From an uncultured Sutterella sp. (GTDB taxonomy: Bacteria; Pseudomonadota; Gammaproteobacteria; Burkholderiales; Burkholderiaceae_F), in NCBI GenBank assembly GCA_902463725.1, contig CABQGK010000002.1, forward strand, positions 186,001 through 250,000: a DNA stretch of 64,000 bases. Reading direction: 5' to 3'. The first letter of the stretch is position 1; each line of letters opens with the position of its first letter. The notes beneath the pieces were generated by a model, which worked only from the letters and a program-made list of their open reading frames with translations, had not been told where the DNA came from and searched no databases. This document shows positions 24,831 to 33,787 of the stretch, piece after piece. Both the position numbers and the translations under genes were made by a program.

Positions 24831-26576
24831 TTAGCGAGAGAGCTTTGAGAGCAGCGCTTGCACGGCCGTCTCTGCCGGAATCATTTCCTTGGCATCCATA
24901 TTGCGGCGGCAAACATATTCAACCTCACCATTGGCAAGACCGCGATCTCCGATCACGATGCGGTGCGGCACACCGATGAGTTCCCAGTCCGCGAACATAA
25001 CGCCAGGGCGCAGGTCACGGTCATCCAGGATCACATCCACACCCGCCGCCTTGAGTGCCTCATAGAGACGATCACTCTCAGCACGCACAGCTTCACTCTT
25101 GGCGTAGTTCATCGGGCAAATCACCACTTCAAAAGGCGCAATGCTATCGGGCCACATGATGCCGCGCTCGTCATGGCACTGCTCAATCGCAGCACCCACC
25201 AAACGCGTCACCCCGATGCCATAGCAACCCATCTCGAGGACCTGCGGCTTACCGTTTTCATCCAGATACGTCGCATTAAGCGCCTTAGAGTACTTGGTCC
25301 CAAGGTAGAAGACATGGCCGACTTCGATGCCTCGCTGCATCTTAAGTACACCTTTGCCATCGGGCGAACGATCGCCCTCGACCACATTACGCAGATCCGC
25401 CGTCTTAGGTTCAGGAAGATCGCGTCCCCAGTTCACTCCCGTCAAGTGGAAGCCCTCTTCATTGGCACCGCAGACAAAGTCGCTCATGTTGGCAGCGGTC
25501 AAGTCCGCATACACCACCACGTCCTCTTTGGGCGCGACCGGTCCGATGTAGCCAGGCTTGCTACCAAAGGCGCGCACGATTTCTTCGTCGGTGGCAAAGC
25601 GGAAGCCCTCTTTGAGTTCAGGTAAGTGCCCAGCCTTGACCTCGTTGAGCTCATGATCGGCACGCAACATAATGATCACAATTTTCGCGGGCAACGGGTT
25701 ACCGGCTTCGTCAACACGATCTGCGGCCAAAATCACACTCTTCATGGAGCGCTCAAGCGGCAGGCCCAAGTGCGCCGTGACAGCTTCACACTTTTCCATC
25801 CCAGGCGTAGGCACCTTTTGCATGGTCTCGGTGGGCGTAGCACGCTCGGCGATCAACGAAAACGCTTCAGCCAATTCAATATTGGCCGCGTAGTCCGAGT
25901 CCGGGCAATAGGCGATGACGTCTTCACCCACATCGGCAATCACTTGGAACTCGTGCGAACGACTTCCGCCAATGGCACCCGTATCAGCACGCACCGCGCG
26001 GAACATCAATCCGAGACGCGAAAAGATGCGTTGATAGGCCGCATACATTTTGTCGTAGGACTGGCTCGCACCGGCTTCATCACGGTCAAACGAATACGCA
26101 TCCTTCATCGTGAATTCACGACCACGCATCACGCCAAAGCGAGGACGACGTTCGTCACGGAACTTCGTCTGGATATGGTAGAAATTCACGGGAAGCTGAC
26201 GCCAGCTCTTAATTTCCTGACGGGCGATATCGGTGACCACTTCTTCGGAGGTCGGTTGAATCACAAAGTCACGGTTGTGACGATCCTTGAAGCGCAACAG
26301 CTCATCACCGTACTTGGCCCAACGACCAGATTCCTGCCACAGTTCTGCGGGCTGCACGATCGGCATCAGCAGTTCGATAGCACCGGCATTATCCATTTCC
26401 TCGCGGATAATCCGCTCGATCTTACGAATGGTCCTAAGGCCAATCGGCATGTAGTTGTAAACGCCGGCAGCCAACTTCTTGATCATACCCGCACGAATTG
26501 AAAGCTTCATGCTGGTAATGTCGGCGTCGGCAGGCGCTTCTTTGAGCGTTGAAATAAAGTAGGAACGGGCTCGCAT
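24831..26576 (-). CDS. proS: Prolyl-tRNA synthetase (bacterial type, with editing domain)
   Basis: A 581-aa class II aminoacyl-tRNA synthetase. Motif 2 region FRDERRPRFGVMRGREFTMKDAYSFD is intact, and motif 3 lies in MGCYGIGVTRLVGA. A long insertion between motifs 2 and 3 (about 225-400) is the editing domain that hydrolyses Ala-tRNA-Pro; it includes KSVILAADR. The anticodon-binding domain fills the C-terminus. Last gene of the leftward group; proB is upstream. Confidence 0.97.
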   Translation of the reverse strand: MRARSYFISTLKEAPADADITSMKLSIRAGMIKKLAAGVYNYMPIGLRTIRKIERIIREEMDNAGAIELLMPIVQPAELWQESGRWAKYGDELLRFKDRHNRDFVIQPTSEEVVTDIARQEIKSWRQLPVNFYHIQTKFRDERRPRFGVMRGREFTMKDAYSFDRDEAGASQSYDKMYAAYQRIFSRLGLMFRAVRADTGAIGGSRSHEFQVIADVGEDVIAYCPDSDYAANIELAEAFSLIAERATPTETMQKVPTPGMEKCEAVTAHLGLPLERSMKSVILAADRVDEAGNPLPAKIVIIMLRADHELNEVKAGHLPELKEGFRFATDEEIVRAFGSKPGYIGPVAPKEDVVVYADLTAANMSDFVCGANEEGFHLTGVNWGRDLPEPKTADLRNVVEGDRSPDGKGVLKMQRGIEVGHVFYLGTKYSKALNATYLDENGKPQVLEMGCYGIGVTRLVGAAIEQCHDERGIMWPDSIAPFEVVICPMNYAKSEAVRAESDRLYEALKAAGVDVILDDRDLRPGVMFADWELIGVPHRIVIGDRGLANGEVEYVCRRNMDAKEMIPAETAVQALLSKLSR

Positions 26577-26616
26577 AACGGTAGCTCTTGCTCTTATGGA
26601 GAAAAGAATGGAAACG

Positions 26617-26639
26617 GCCTTCCGACAATACGGAAGGCC
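26617..26639 (-). terminator. Hairpin between proB and proS
   Basis: GGCCTTCCG and CGGAAGGCC form a 9-bp perfect stem. Read leftward it is followed by GTTTCCATTCTTTTC, a weak T tract, so it may only partly terminate transcription after proB. Confidence 0.5.
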
Positions 26640-26673
26640 TTGTTGATAGAGGTTCGGGACATTGTACTAGATG

Positions 26674-27801
26674 TCACCGCGCCGAGTCCTCACGAAAGAC
26701 CACCATATTGTCACGGTGAATCATTTCTGGCTGCTCCATGTAACCCAAGCGCGCCTTGATTTCATCAGTGTGCGCCCGCCGTAAGCGAAGGGCATCCGTG
26801 CTCGAGTAGTTGACTAGGCCACGGGCCACGGGCGTGCCATCCTCACGAATACAGGTTACGACCTCGCCACGCACGAAGTCGCCGCGAACGTCGATCACCC
26901 CAACAGGCAAAAGCGACGATTGATGGCGCTCAAGCGCATCCGCAGCCCCTGTATCGAGCACCAAATAACCCGTGCTACGCAGATGATCTGCGATCCACTG
27001 TTTACGCGCATGCAACACCGAGCTTGACGGCATGAGATGCGTCCCAATATGCTCGCCTTCAGCCAATCGCACAAGCACGTCATTCTCACGGCCACTCGCG
27101 ATGATGGTACCCGCGCCAGAGCGAGCAGCGCGTTTAGCCGCAAGGATCTTTGTGATCATGCCCCCCTTAGAGAGGGAGCTTGCCGCGCCGCCTGCCATTC
27201 GCTCAAGCGCTGGATCCCCCGCTTGCGCCACCGCGACAAACTCGGCGTCTGGGTTTTTGCGTGGGTCGGCAGTATAAAGCCCCTTCTGATCGGTCAAGAT
27301 AACGAGAACGTCGGCTTCCACCAAATTCGTAACCAGAGCACCGAGCGTATCGTTGTCGCCCACCTTAATTTCGTTGGTAACCACCGTGTCATTTTCGTTG
27401 ATCACAGGAACGATCCCGAGTCGTAGCAATTCACGGATGGTCATACGGGCATTGAGGTACTGCTCACGATCGGTGAGGTTCTGGTGCGTCAAAAGGACCT
27501 GAGCCGTGCCAATACCATGCTCGCGAAAGTGCGTTTCATAGGCCTGAACCAGCCCCATCTGCCCAACGGCTGCGGCAGCTTGCAACTCATAGACCTGCTC
27601 GGGGCGGCTCGCCCACCCAAGGCGCAATACGCCCTCAGCAATGGCACCTGAACTTACTAGGATTACTTCCTTGCCCATCTTCTGCAACGCCGCGATTTGC
27701 GTCGCCCAGCGCTCAATGGCTGCGATATCCAATCCTCGGCCGTCATTGGTCACAAGCGCACTGCCCACCTTGACGACGACCCGTTTTGCTTCTTTGAGCA
27801 T
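26674..27801 (-). CDS. proB: Glutamate 5-kinase
   Basis: A 375-aa enzyme that phosphorylates glutamate in the first step of proline synthesis. The kinase domain starts RVVVKVGSALVTNDG and has LVSSGAIAEGV, VPVINENDTV and the SKGGMITKI loop. A C-terminal PUA domain (about 280-365) begins near GYLVLDTGAADAL. I chose the ATG at 27801, with GAGGAG 9 nt upstream; the frame extends 19 codons further without support. proA is not in the window. In relatives proB follows obgE directly; here a permease is between them. Confidence 0.95.
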   Translation of the reverse strand: MLKEAKRVVVKVGSALVTNDGRGLDIAAIERWATQIAALQKMGKEVILVSSGAIAEGVLRLGWASRPEQVYELQAAAAVGQMGLVQAYETHFREHGIGTAQVLLTHQNLTDREQYLNARMTIRELLRLGIVPVINENDTVVTNEIKVGDNDTLGALVTNLVEADVLVILTDQKGLYTADPRKNPDAEFVAVAQAGDPALERMAGGAASSLSKGGMITKILAAKRAARSGAGTIIASGRENDVLVRLAEGEHIGTHLMPSSSVLHARKQWIADHLRSTGYLVLDTGAADALERHQSSLLPVGVIDVRGDFVRGEVVTCIREDGTPVARGLVNYSSTDALRLRRAHTDEIKARLGYMEQPEMIHRDNMVVFREDSAR

Positions 27802-27835
27802 CTCTGCTGCTCCTCTACTATCGGGGAAATCCTGA

Positions 27836-27873
27836 AAACAAAACCGCCCGAAACCCAAGAGAGCTCCGAGCGG
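27836..27873 (-). terminator. Terminator of the NCS2 permease gene
   Basis: Read leftward, a 9-bp stem (27865-27873 with 27844-27853, G-T pairs included) is followed by TTTTGTTTTC. A second hairpin, CTCTACAC/GTGTAGAG (27880-27906), lies just before it, 23 nt past the permease stop. Confidence 0.8.
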
Positions 27874-27928
27874 CTTGCTCTCTACACATTAACGTTGAGT
27901 GTAGAGAATTTCCGAGGCACTGTGTGAC

Positions 27929-29236
27929 TTAAGCACGCATCACGAAATTCACCACAAAGCAAAGCGCGATGATATACATGAAGGGCGTGACTTCACGCCA
28001 CTTACCAGTGAGCAGGTGCAGTAGCGCATAGCTGATAAAGCCAAAGCCAAAACCCGTGGCAATGTTGAACGTAAAGGGCATCACCACAATCGTGAGGAAT
28101 GCGGGAATGGCCACTTCGAGCTTATCAAAGCGAATGTTCACCACTTCCTGCATCATGAGTGCGCCGACGATCACAAGCACAGGGCTCGTAGCGTAGCTCG
28201 GCACGATCCCCACGAGCGGAATGAAAAAGAGCGCAGCCACAAAGCAGAGCGCGGTCACCACCGCGGTCAACCCCGTACGACCACCCGCGGCAACGCCCGC
28301 AGCGCTTTCTAGATACGAGGTCGCAGTGGTCGTACCCACCACAGCAGAGAACATCGTCCCGACCGAGTCCGTGATAAAGGCCTTATCGAGATTGCGAATC
28401 TCACCATCGGGCTGCATGTAGCCACACTTACGCGCCAAACCAATCAGCACACCCATGTTGTCGAACAAATCCACCATGGTGAGCGTAAAGATAATGCTGA
28501 TGAGCCCATGAGAGAGCGCGCTACGCAGATCCATCTGCATGAAGGTCCCAGTGATATCGGGGAGCGTGAACGACACCCAGCTACCCTGCGGCAGTTGCGT
28601 GACACCGCACGCCACCCCAAGAATCGTGGTGACGATGATGCCGAGCAACATGGCTGCACGGAACTTCAAAATCATGAGCGTGCTCGTAAAGAAGAACCCA
28701 AAGATAAAGAGCAACACTTCGGGCTTGGTGATGTTTCCTAGCGTCACGAAGGTGCTCGGGTCTTTGACGACGATACCGCCGTTCTTGAGCCCGATGAGCG
28801 CGATAAAGCTACCAATACCCACCACGATAGCAAGCTTCAGATCGAGCGGAACTGCGTTCACAATGTACTGACGAATACGCGTGACGGTGAGCAAGAAAAA
28901 GACGATGCCAGAAATAAACACCGCCCCGAGCCCTGCCTGCCAGGTGTAACCCGCGGGGCCGCAAACGTAGTACGCAAAAAAGGCCGTAATCCCGAGCCCT
29001 GGTGCCACACCCACTGGGTAACGAGCCCAAAGTCCCATGAGCAATGTAATCGCAATCGTCACGAGGATCGTTGCGCCCACCACGCTATCCTTCGGCATCC
29101 CGCCATCGGCGAGCATCCCAGGAACCACGAAAATCAAATAGGCCATGGCCATAAAGGTCGTGATGCCTGCGAACACCTCTTGGGAAACTGTGGTGCCGTT
29201 GTCCTTCAACTTGAAGTAAGTCTCCAGCATAGACAT
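27929..29236 (-). CDS. NCS2-family purine permease (AzgA/AdeP-GhxP type)
   Basis: A 435-aa integral membrane protein with about 12-14 helices. The start MSMLETYFKLKDNGTTVSQEVFAGITTFMAMAY is typical of the AzgA group that imports adenine or guanine/hypoxanthine by proton symport. Other family parts seen: APGLGITAFFAYYV, ITDSVGTMFSAVVGTTTATSYLESAAGV, and GRTGLTAVVTALCF. The exact base cannot be told. It has its own terminator and is inserted between obgE and proB, which are usually adjacent. Start ATG at 29236; a second ATG two codons in is possible. Confidence 0.9.
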   Translation of the reverse strand: MSMLETYFKLKDNGTTVSQEVFAGITTFMAMAYLIFVVPGMLADGGMPKDSVVGATILVTIAITLLMGLWARYPVGVAPGLGITAFFAYYVCGPAGYTWQAGLGAVFISGIVFFLLTVTRIRQYIVNAVPLDLKLAIVVGIGSFIALIGLKNGGIVVKDPSTFVTLGNITKPEVLLFIFGFFFTSTLMILKFRAAMLLGIIVTTILGVACGVTQLPQGSWVSFTLPDITGTFMQMDLRSALSHGLISIIFTLTMVDLFDNMGVLIGLARKCGYMQPDGEIRNLDKAFITDSVGTMFSAVVGTTTATSYLESAAGVAAGGRTGLTAVVTALCFVAALFFIPLVGIVPSYATSPVLVIVGALMMQEVVNIRFDKLEVAIPAFLTIVVMPFTFNIATGFGFGFISYALLHLLTGKWREVTPFMYIIALCFVVNFVMRA

Positions 29237-29275
29237 AGAAATACCCTAAAAAAAGAAAAAGTCAAAGAGGAAAGT

Positions 29276-29310
29276 AAAAAAGGAAGCCCCCAGGGTGTTG
29301 GGGAGCTTCC
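29276..29310 (-). terminator. Terminator after obgE
   Basis: Read leftward, GGAAGCTCCCC/GGGGGCTTCC (with a small bulge) is followed directly by TTTTTT. It lies about 15 nt past the obgE stop. Confidence 0.9.
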
Positions 29311-29324
29311 TCAGGAATTCTTTT

Positions 29325-30389
29325 TTATTCGATGGGGCTGAAGCGTTCATCGTCAGCGAATGCAAGTTCGCTACGACGATCTTCATCAACTTTTTGTGCT
29401 AGCGCGTTGATGAGCGCCTCACAGCCTTCACGGGTCGCAGCCGAGATCACAAAAAGCGGTTCACCATCGTGCTCAAGCTCTGCGCGATAACGTGCCACCA
29501 GAGCCTCTCGATCCGCTTCATCCACAAGGTCAATCTTGTTGATCACGATCCAACGAGGCTTGGCCGCAAGCGCAGGATCATACTTTTGCAGCTCCGTCAC
29601 TAGGGCTCGCGCCTGCGCAATTGGATCGGCCTCTTCATCAAAGGGAGCCGCATCGATCACATGCAGGAGAATCTTCGTACGAGACAAGTGCCGCAAAAAG
29701 AGATGCCCCAGCCCAGCGCCTTCTGCTGCGCCCTCAATAAGGCCAGGCACATCCGCAAGGACAAAGCTCTGTTCCGGCCCCACACGCACCACACCAAGAT
29801 GCGGGTGTAGTGTCGTAAAGGGATAGTCGGCAATCTTAGGACGGGCATTCGAGACCGCGGTAATGAACGTGCTCTTGCCTGCGTTCGGCATGCCGAGCAA
29901 TCCCACGTCTGCCAGCACCTGCAACTCCAACTCAAGCGAGCGGTATTCGCCAGGCTCGCCTGGGGTGGCCTGCTTGGGCGCCCTGTTAATTGAGCTCTTA
30001 AAGTGCAGATTTCCCAGACCACCTTTGCCGCCAGCGGCCAGCAACGCACGCGCGCCGTGGACATTCAGGTCAGCAATCACCTCACCCGTGTCTGTGTCAC
30101 GAATCAAGGTGCCCACAGGCATACGCAATTCAATGTCCGCACCGCCCGCGCCATAGCAGTCTGCGCCGCGACCGTTTTCACCATTGGGCGCAAAGAACTT
30201 ACGGGTATAGCGGTAGTCCACGAGCGTATTGATATTGCGGTCTGCCACAGCATAGACGCTGCCGCCTCTGCCGCCATCACCGCCGTCGGGGCCGCCCTTA
30301 GGGATGAACTTCTCACGACGGAAACTCGCCGCGCCATTACCCCCCTTGCCACCCTGGACTTCAATCTTTGCTTCGTCTACGAACTTCAC
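29325..30389 (-). CDS. obgE: Ribosome-associated GTPase ObgE/CgtA
   Basis: A 354-aa GTPase acting in large-subunit assembly and stress response. N-terminal Obg domain (1-158) starts MKFVDEAKIEVQGGKGGNG and is glycine rich. The G domain has GMPNAGKSTF, DVPGLIEGA and NKIDLVD. The C-terminal tail beyond the G domain is short and acidic. Third gene of the rplU-rpmA-obgE group, but separated from rpmA by a hairpin. Confidence 0.97.
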   Translation of the reverse strand: MKFVDEAKIEVQGGKGGNGAASFRREKFIPKGGPDGGDGGRGGSVYAVADRNINTLVDYRYTRKFFAPNGENGRGADCYGAGGADIELRMPVGTLIRDTDTGEVIADLNVHGARALLAAGGKGGLGNLHFKSSINRAPKQATPGEPGEYRSLELELQVLADVGLLGMPNAGKSTFITAVSNARPKIADYPFTTLHPHLGVVRVGPEQSFVLADVPGLIEGAAEGAGLGHLFLRHLSRTKILLHVIDAAPFDEEADPIAQARALVTELQKYDPALAAKPRWIVINKIDLVDEADREALVARYRAELEHDGEPLFVISAATREGCEALINALAQKVDEDRRSELAFADDERFSPIE

Positions 30390-30500
30390 AAGCGTACCTT
30401 TCGTCTAGGAAAAGAGTTGAATTTGTGCACACAATAGCAGAGTTCCCGCAACGCTTCGTCAAAAAAGCGGGAATGCTTTTTGCTTTGCACTAACAAGAGA

Positions 30501-30530
30501 AGAGCCCAGTGGCATTTCCAACTGGGCTCT
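30501..30530 (-). terminator. Hairpin between rpmA and obgE
   Basis: A 10-bp perfect stem (AGAGCCCAGT / ACTGGGCTCT), followed leftward by TCTCTTGTT. It probably reduces, rather than blocks, transcription from the ribosomal protein genes into obgE. Confidence 0.65.
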
Positions 30531-30587
30531 TCGCGGAAAAGTCTCTGGGGGAGGGTATTTCCGCCGCCCCCTTGACCACCACCAAAA

Positions 30588-30851
30588 TTAGGCGGCGATC
30601 GGTTCGACCTTCACATACTGGCGGTTGAGCGCGCCTTTGACTTCGAACTTCACAACGCCGTCAACGAGAGCGAAGAGCGTGTAGTCCTTGCCCATGCCGA
30701 CATTGTCGCCAGCATGGAACTTCGTGCCACGCTGACGAACGATGATGCCACCAGCGTTAACAGCGGCATTACCGAAAACCTTCACACCGAGGCGCTTGGC
30801 CTTGGAATCACGACCGTTGCGGGTAGAGCCGCCACCTTTTTTATGTGCCAT
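30588..30851 (-). CDS. rpmA: 50S ribosomal protein L27
   Basis: An 87-aa protein at the peptidyl-transferase centre. Starts MAHKKGGGSTRNGRDSKAKR, so no cleavable N-terminal leader is present, unlike Firmicutes L27. The rest (GNAAVNAGGIIVRQRGTKFH) matches the family. It lies 33 nt after rplU in the same transcript. Confidence 0.98.
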   Translation of the reverse strand: MAHKKGGGSTRNGRDSKAKRLGVKVFGNAAVNAGGIIVRQRGTKFHAGDNVGMGKDYTLFALVDGVVKFEVKGALNRQYVKVEPIAA

Positions 30852-30884
30852 TTGAGTATCTCTATATAAAAGTCGGTTAACGAA

Positions 30885-31196
30885 TTAAGCCGCGATCGCG
30901 TCGATCTTGAGCTCGGTGTAGTTCTGGCGATGGCCGCCGGACTTCATGGAGTGCTTACGGCGACGGAACTTGAAAATGCGGACCTTTTCGCCACGGCCGT
31001 GGGAAAGAACGGTGGCCGTTACGGTAGCGCCAGCGAGAGTGGGGTTACCAACTTTCAGACCCTGATCATCGCTGATGGCCAGGACTTCGGTGAGCGTGAC
31101 CTGAGCGCCGGCTTCAGCATCGAGGGTTTCAACCTTGAGCTTGTCGCCAACGGAAACGCGGTACTGCTTACCGCCAGTTTTGATAATAGCGTACAT
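30885..31196 (-). CDS. rplU: 50S ribosomal protein L21
   Basis: A 103-aa 23S rRNA-binding protein. Starts MYAIIKTGGKQYRVSVGDKL, and ends with the conserved KFRRRKHSMKSGGHRQNYTE. First gene of the leftward group, preceded by a near-consensus sigma-70 promoter and a leader of about 135 nt. Confidence 0.98.
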   Translation of the reverse strand: MYAIIKTGGKQYRVSVGDKLKVETLDAEAGAQVTLTEVLAISDDQGLKVGNPTLAGATVTATVLSHGRGEKVRIFKFRRRKHSMKSGGHRQNYTELKIDAIAA

Positions 31197-31572
31197 GTAT
31201 AGATACCTCGCCCGTTTTGTTTGACGTCAGAACTCACTCTGCCGCCAGCAAAACCTTTTTGTAATAGCGGATGAGCCTGTCTGAGGACGACCCTCAAGTC
31301 AACACCATGCTCATCACGCGTGTGCGTGGAAAAGTCGAAATTATGCTGATTTTCTGGCCTTAAGTCAAGCGTTGTGCCCGCTTTTTTTAGTACACGAGCG
31401 CAAAGCGCGACCGCCCCCTAGACACACGTCGCGCAGGGGCCGTGAACCTGCGCTCATCGCCCATAGAGAGATGGCGCACCTCGGGTCTTCCCCTCCATCG
31501 GAGAGAAGAGAAGTTAGGAGCGAGTTCGGTATACTGTGGGCACAAGAAAACCGCTTTTCAGAGTGTGTGCGT
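31197..31572. other. Divergent control region of rplU and ispB
   Basis: No supported gene. It holds the rplU promoter and leader, and a -10-like TATACT (31530-31535) about 38 nt before the ispB ATG. An in-frame extension of ispB upstream to 31372 crosses this promoter and is not conserved protein. Confidence 0.6.
31340..31368 (-). promoter_or_regulatory. Sigma-70 promoter of rplU-rpmA
   Basis: Read leftward: -35 TTGACT (31368-31363), 17-nt spacer, -10 CATAAT (31345-31340). It is the best match to the housekeeping consensus that I saw in the window, and it lies about 140 nt before rplU, leaving room for a regulatory leader. Confidence 0.8.
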
Positions 31573-32571
31573 ATGTCAGAAAACACAACTATCCAAGACC
31601 CCAAGGTGTTAGCCCAACAGTTGCTCGCACCGATTGCCGAAGATATGCATGCGGTCAACGAAATTATCGCCGCTGAGCTCGCGAGCGACGTACCCCGCAT
31701 GAAGGAAATCAGTAGCTACATCGTGAGCGCAGGCGGCAAGCGCATGCGTCCAGCACTACTGATGCTCATTGCCCGTGCGCTCGGCTACGAGGGTGAACTG
31801 CACCGCTATCTCGGTGCCACCATCGAACTGCTACATACCGCAACACTCATGCATGATGATGTGGTCGACGAGAGTGCACTGCGTCGCGGCCGTCCCACCG
31901 CTAACAGCCGTTGGGGCAATAGCGTTGCGGTGCTCGTCGGAGACTTTCTCTACACGCGTAGCTTTCAGATGATGATACGTGCAGGGAATCTCAAGGTAAT
32001 GCAAGCACTCTCTGACGCCGCCAATCGACTCTCCGAAGGCGAGGTGATTCAGATGGCCAATGCCCACGACCCCGAGGTTGATGAGACGCGCTATTTTCAA
32101 GTCATTGAACGTAAAACCGCCTGCCTTTTTGAGGCGGCGGCGCGCATGGCCGCAGCCATTGCCGATGCCTCCCCCGAAGCGCTTGACGCGGTCTGTACCT
32201 ACGCGCTAGCGCTAGGCAACGCCTTTCAGATTGCCGACGATATGCTCGACTATCAGGGGGTAACTGCAGACATTGGGAAAAACTTGGGCGCCGATCTGCG
32301 CGAAGGCAAAGTGACGTTACCGCTACTTTATGCGCGGCAGCACTGCTCAGCCGAAGCCCGTGCACGCATCGATGCGGCCATTCGTGAGGGCGATGGGGAT
32401 TTTGAGGAAATCTCCCGCATCATCACCGAGAGTGATGCGCTCGAGCGCTGCCACGCCCGTGCAGCACAAGAGCTCGCGCGTGGTGAGCGGGCGCTCTCCA
32501 TTCTCCCCGATACCCCCTACCGTGCATCACTCGTGGGGCTACTCGCTTATACGGTGCAGCGTCATAGCTAG
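31573..32571 (+). CDS. ispB: Octaprenyl diphosphate synthase
   Basis: A 332-aa trans-prenyl transferase that makes the side chain of quinones. The two Asp-rich motifs are LMHDDVVDES and IADDMLDYQG; the GGKRMRP and AVLVGDFLYTRSF segments are also conserved. I chose the ATG at 31573 (MSENTTIQ) because the frame upstream overlaps the promoter. Chain length cannot be read with certainty; octaprenyl is the usual product in this order. Divergent from rplU as in other proteobacteria. Confidence 0.93.
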   Translation: MSENTTIQDPKVLAQQLLAPIAEDMHAVNEIIAAELASDVPRMKEISSYIVSAGGKRMRPALLMLIARALGYEGELHRYLGATIELLHTATLMHDDVVDESALRRGRPTANSRWGNSVAVLVGDFLYTRSFQMMIRAGNLKVMQALSDAANRLSEGEVIQMANAHDPEVDETRYFQVIERKTACLFEAAARMAAAIADASPEALDAVCTYALALGNAFQIADDMLDYQGVTADIGKNLGADLREGKVTLPLLYARQHCSAEARARIDAAIREGDGDFEEISRIITESDALERCHARAAQELARGERALSILPDTPYRASLVGLLAYTVQRHS

Positions 32572-32686
32572 TGCATCACGCTAGGGCTCATTGAGAGTGC
32601 GGTCGCATCAGGGCGCCGCACCTCTCGACAGCCTCCACGCACCCCAAAAAGATTTTTTGAGCATCTCACACAAACAGGGAAAAGTC

Positions 32687-32695
32687 TGATATACT
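32687..32695 (+). promoter_or_regulatory. Extended -10 promoter for tRNA-Pro
   Basis: TGATATACT fits TGn plus TATACT, about 31 nt before the tRNA 5' end. Confidence 0.5.
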
Positions 32696-32725
32696 CCTTT
32701 TCCTCAAATGATTCTCTCACGAGAA

Positions 32726-32802
<77 letters not shown>

Positions 32803-32812
32803 GATTTTTCAG

Positions 32813-32845
32813 AAAAGGGTAACCTCACGCGGGTTGCCCTTTTTG
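32813..32845 (+). terminator. Terminator after tRNA-Pro
   Basis: A 12-bp stem (AAAAGGGTAACC / GGTTGCCCTTTT, one G-T pair) followed by T and then GTTTTT. It lies 10 nt after the tRNA. Confidence 0.88.
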
Positions 32846-33000
32846 TTTTTCGGCATTGCGCGGACGGTTCGCTTCCACCACACGGAAGCGACGGCATAGA
32901 TCAACGGCAAAACGTGCTCGCGCGATCACCGAGCCCACGCCAATAGGACACCGCCCACGGCAGCATACAGCGCTGTCGGTATTGTTACGAGGAGAGCACC

Positions 33001-33612
33001 ATGTCGAGCAAAGTCATTGGCCTCACCGGAGGGATTGCCTCTGGCAAAACGACCGCTAGCGCCTACTTTCAGGATTTAGGCATCCCCGTCATCGATGCCG
33101 ATGTCATCGCTCACGAACTCACTGCGCCTGGCGCGCTCGGCAGCATCGCGGTGGCAGCCGACTTTGGCGCCGACTACCTCGATAGCACGGGTGCCATGGA
33201 TCGCGTGAAAATGCGCCATTTGGTATTCTCCAACCCCGATGCTAAAGCGCGCCTCGAAGCCATTCTGCATCCGATGATCCGTAACCGCGCCGAGGACGCG
33301 ATCTCGGCAGCGAAGCGCCACGCTAAGTTGGTCATCTTCGACTGTGCGCTACTATTAGAAAAACCGCTTTGGCGAACGCTTGTCGATGAGGTGCTTGTTA
33401 TCGATGCCGATGAAGAGGTCCGCATTGAACGTCTTGCTAAACGAAATGGTTTTTCGCACGACGAAGCGGCTCGCATCATCGCAGCGCAACTCCCGCGCGA
33501 CGCGCTACTCGCGGCAGCCGACACAGTCGTCACCAACAACACGGGACCCGAAGAATTCCTCCTAAAACTTGCTAGTGTTTACAAAGTCTGGCAGCAGAGA
33601 ATCGGCATCTGA
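33001..33612 (+). CDS. coaE: Dephospho-CoA kinase
   Basis: A 203-aa P-loop kinase for the last step of coenzyme A synthesis. P-loop GLTGGIASGKTT; DADVIAHELT is the conserved substrate-binding part; QRLAKRNG-type lid appears here as ERLAKRNGFSHDEAARIIAAQ. AGGAG lies 6 nt before the ATG. In many relatives the prepilin peptidase gene pilD precedes coaE; here the tRNA-Pro does. Confidence 0.95.
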   Translation: MSSKVIGLTGGIASGKTTASAYFQDLGIPVIDADVIAHELTAPGALGSIAVAADFGADYLDSTGAMDRVKMRHLVFSNPDAKARLEAILHPMIRNRAEDAISAAKRHAKLVIFDCALLLEKPLWRTLVDEVLVIDADEEVRIERLAKRNGFSHDEAARIIAAQLPRDALLAAADTVVTNNTGPEEFLLKLASVYKVWQQRIGI

Positions 33613-33787
33613 TACCCGCTCGGCGCCCGAGCGTGCTATCTTCAAAAAGAGTCATTGATTTTTTGATGCTTTTGGGCGCACAATGTCTGCAAGTCAGATT
33701 TCGCTGTTCGCACAAGAGTGTGCAACAACCCTCGCGCGAGCCAAGGCCCGTCACTCACCTTAGCTTCTGAGAAGAAAAGTCCTAGTC

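Noticed and set aside
25626..26501. A 291-codon rightward frame opposite proS
   Set aside because: Shadow of a conserved synthetase; no family resemblance and no ribosome binding site.
31372..31572. Upstream extension of ispB
   Set aside because: The added residues are not conserved and overlap a probable promoter; the ATG at 31573 fits family length.
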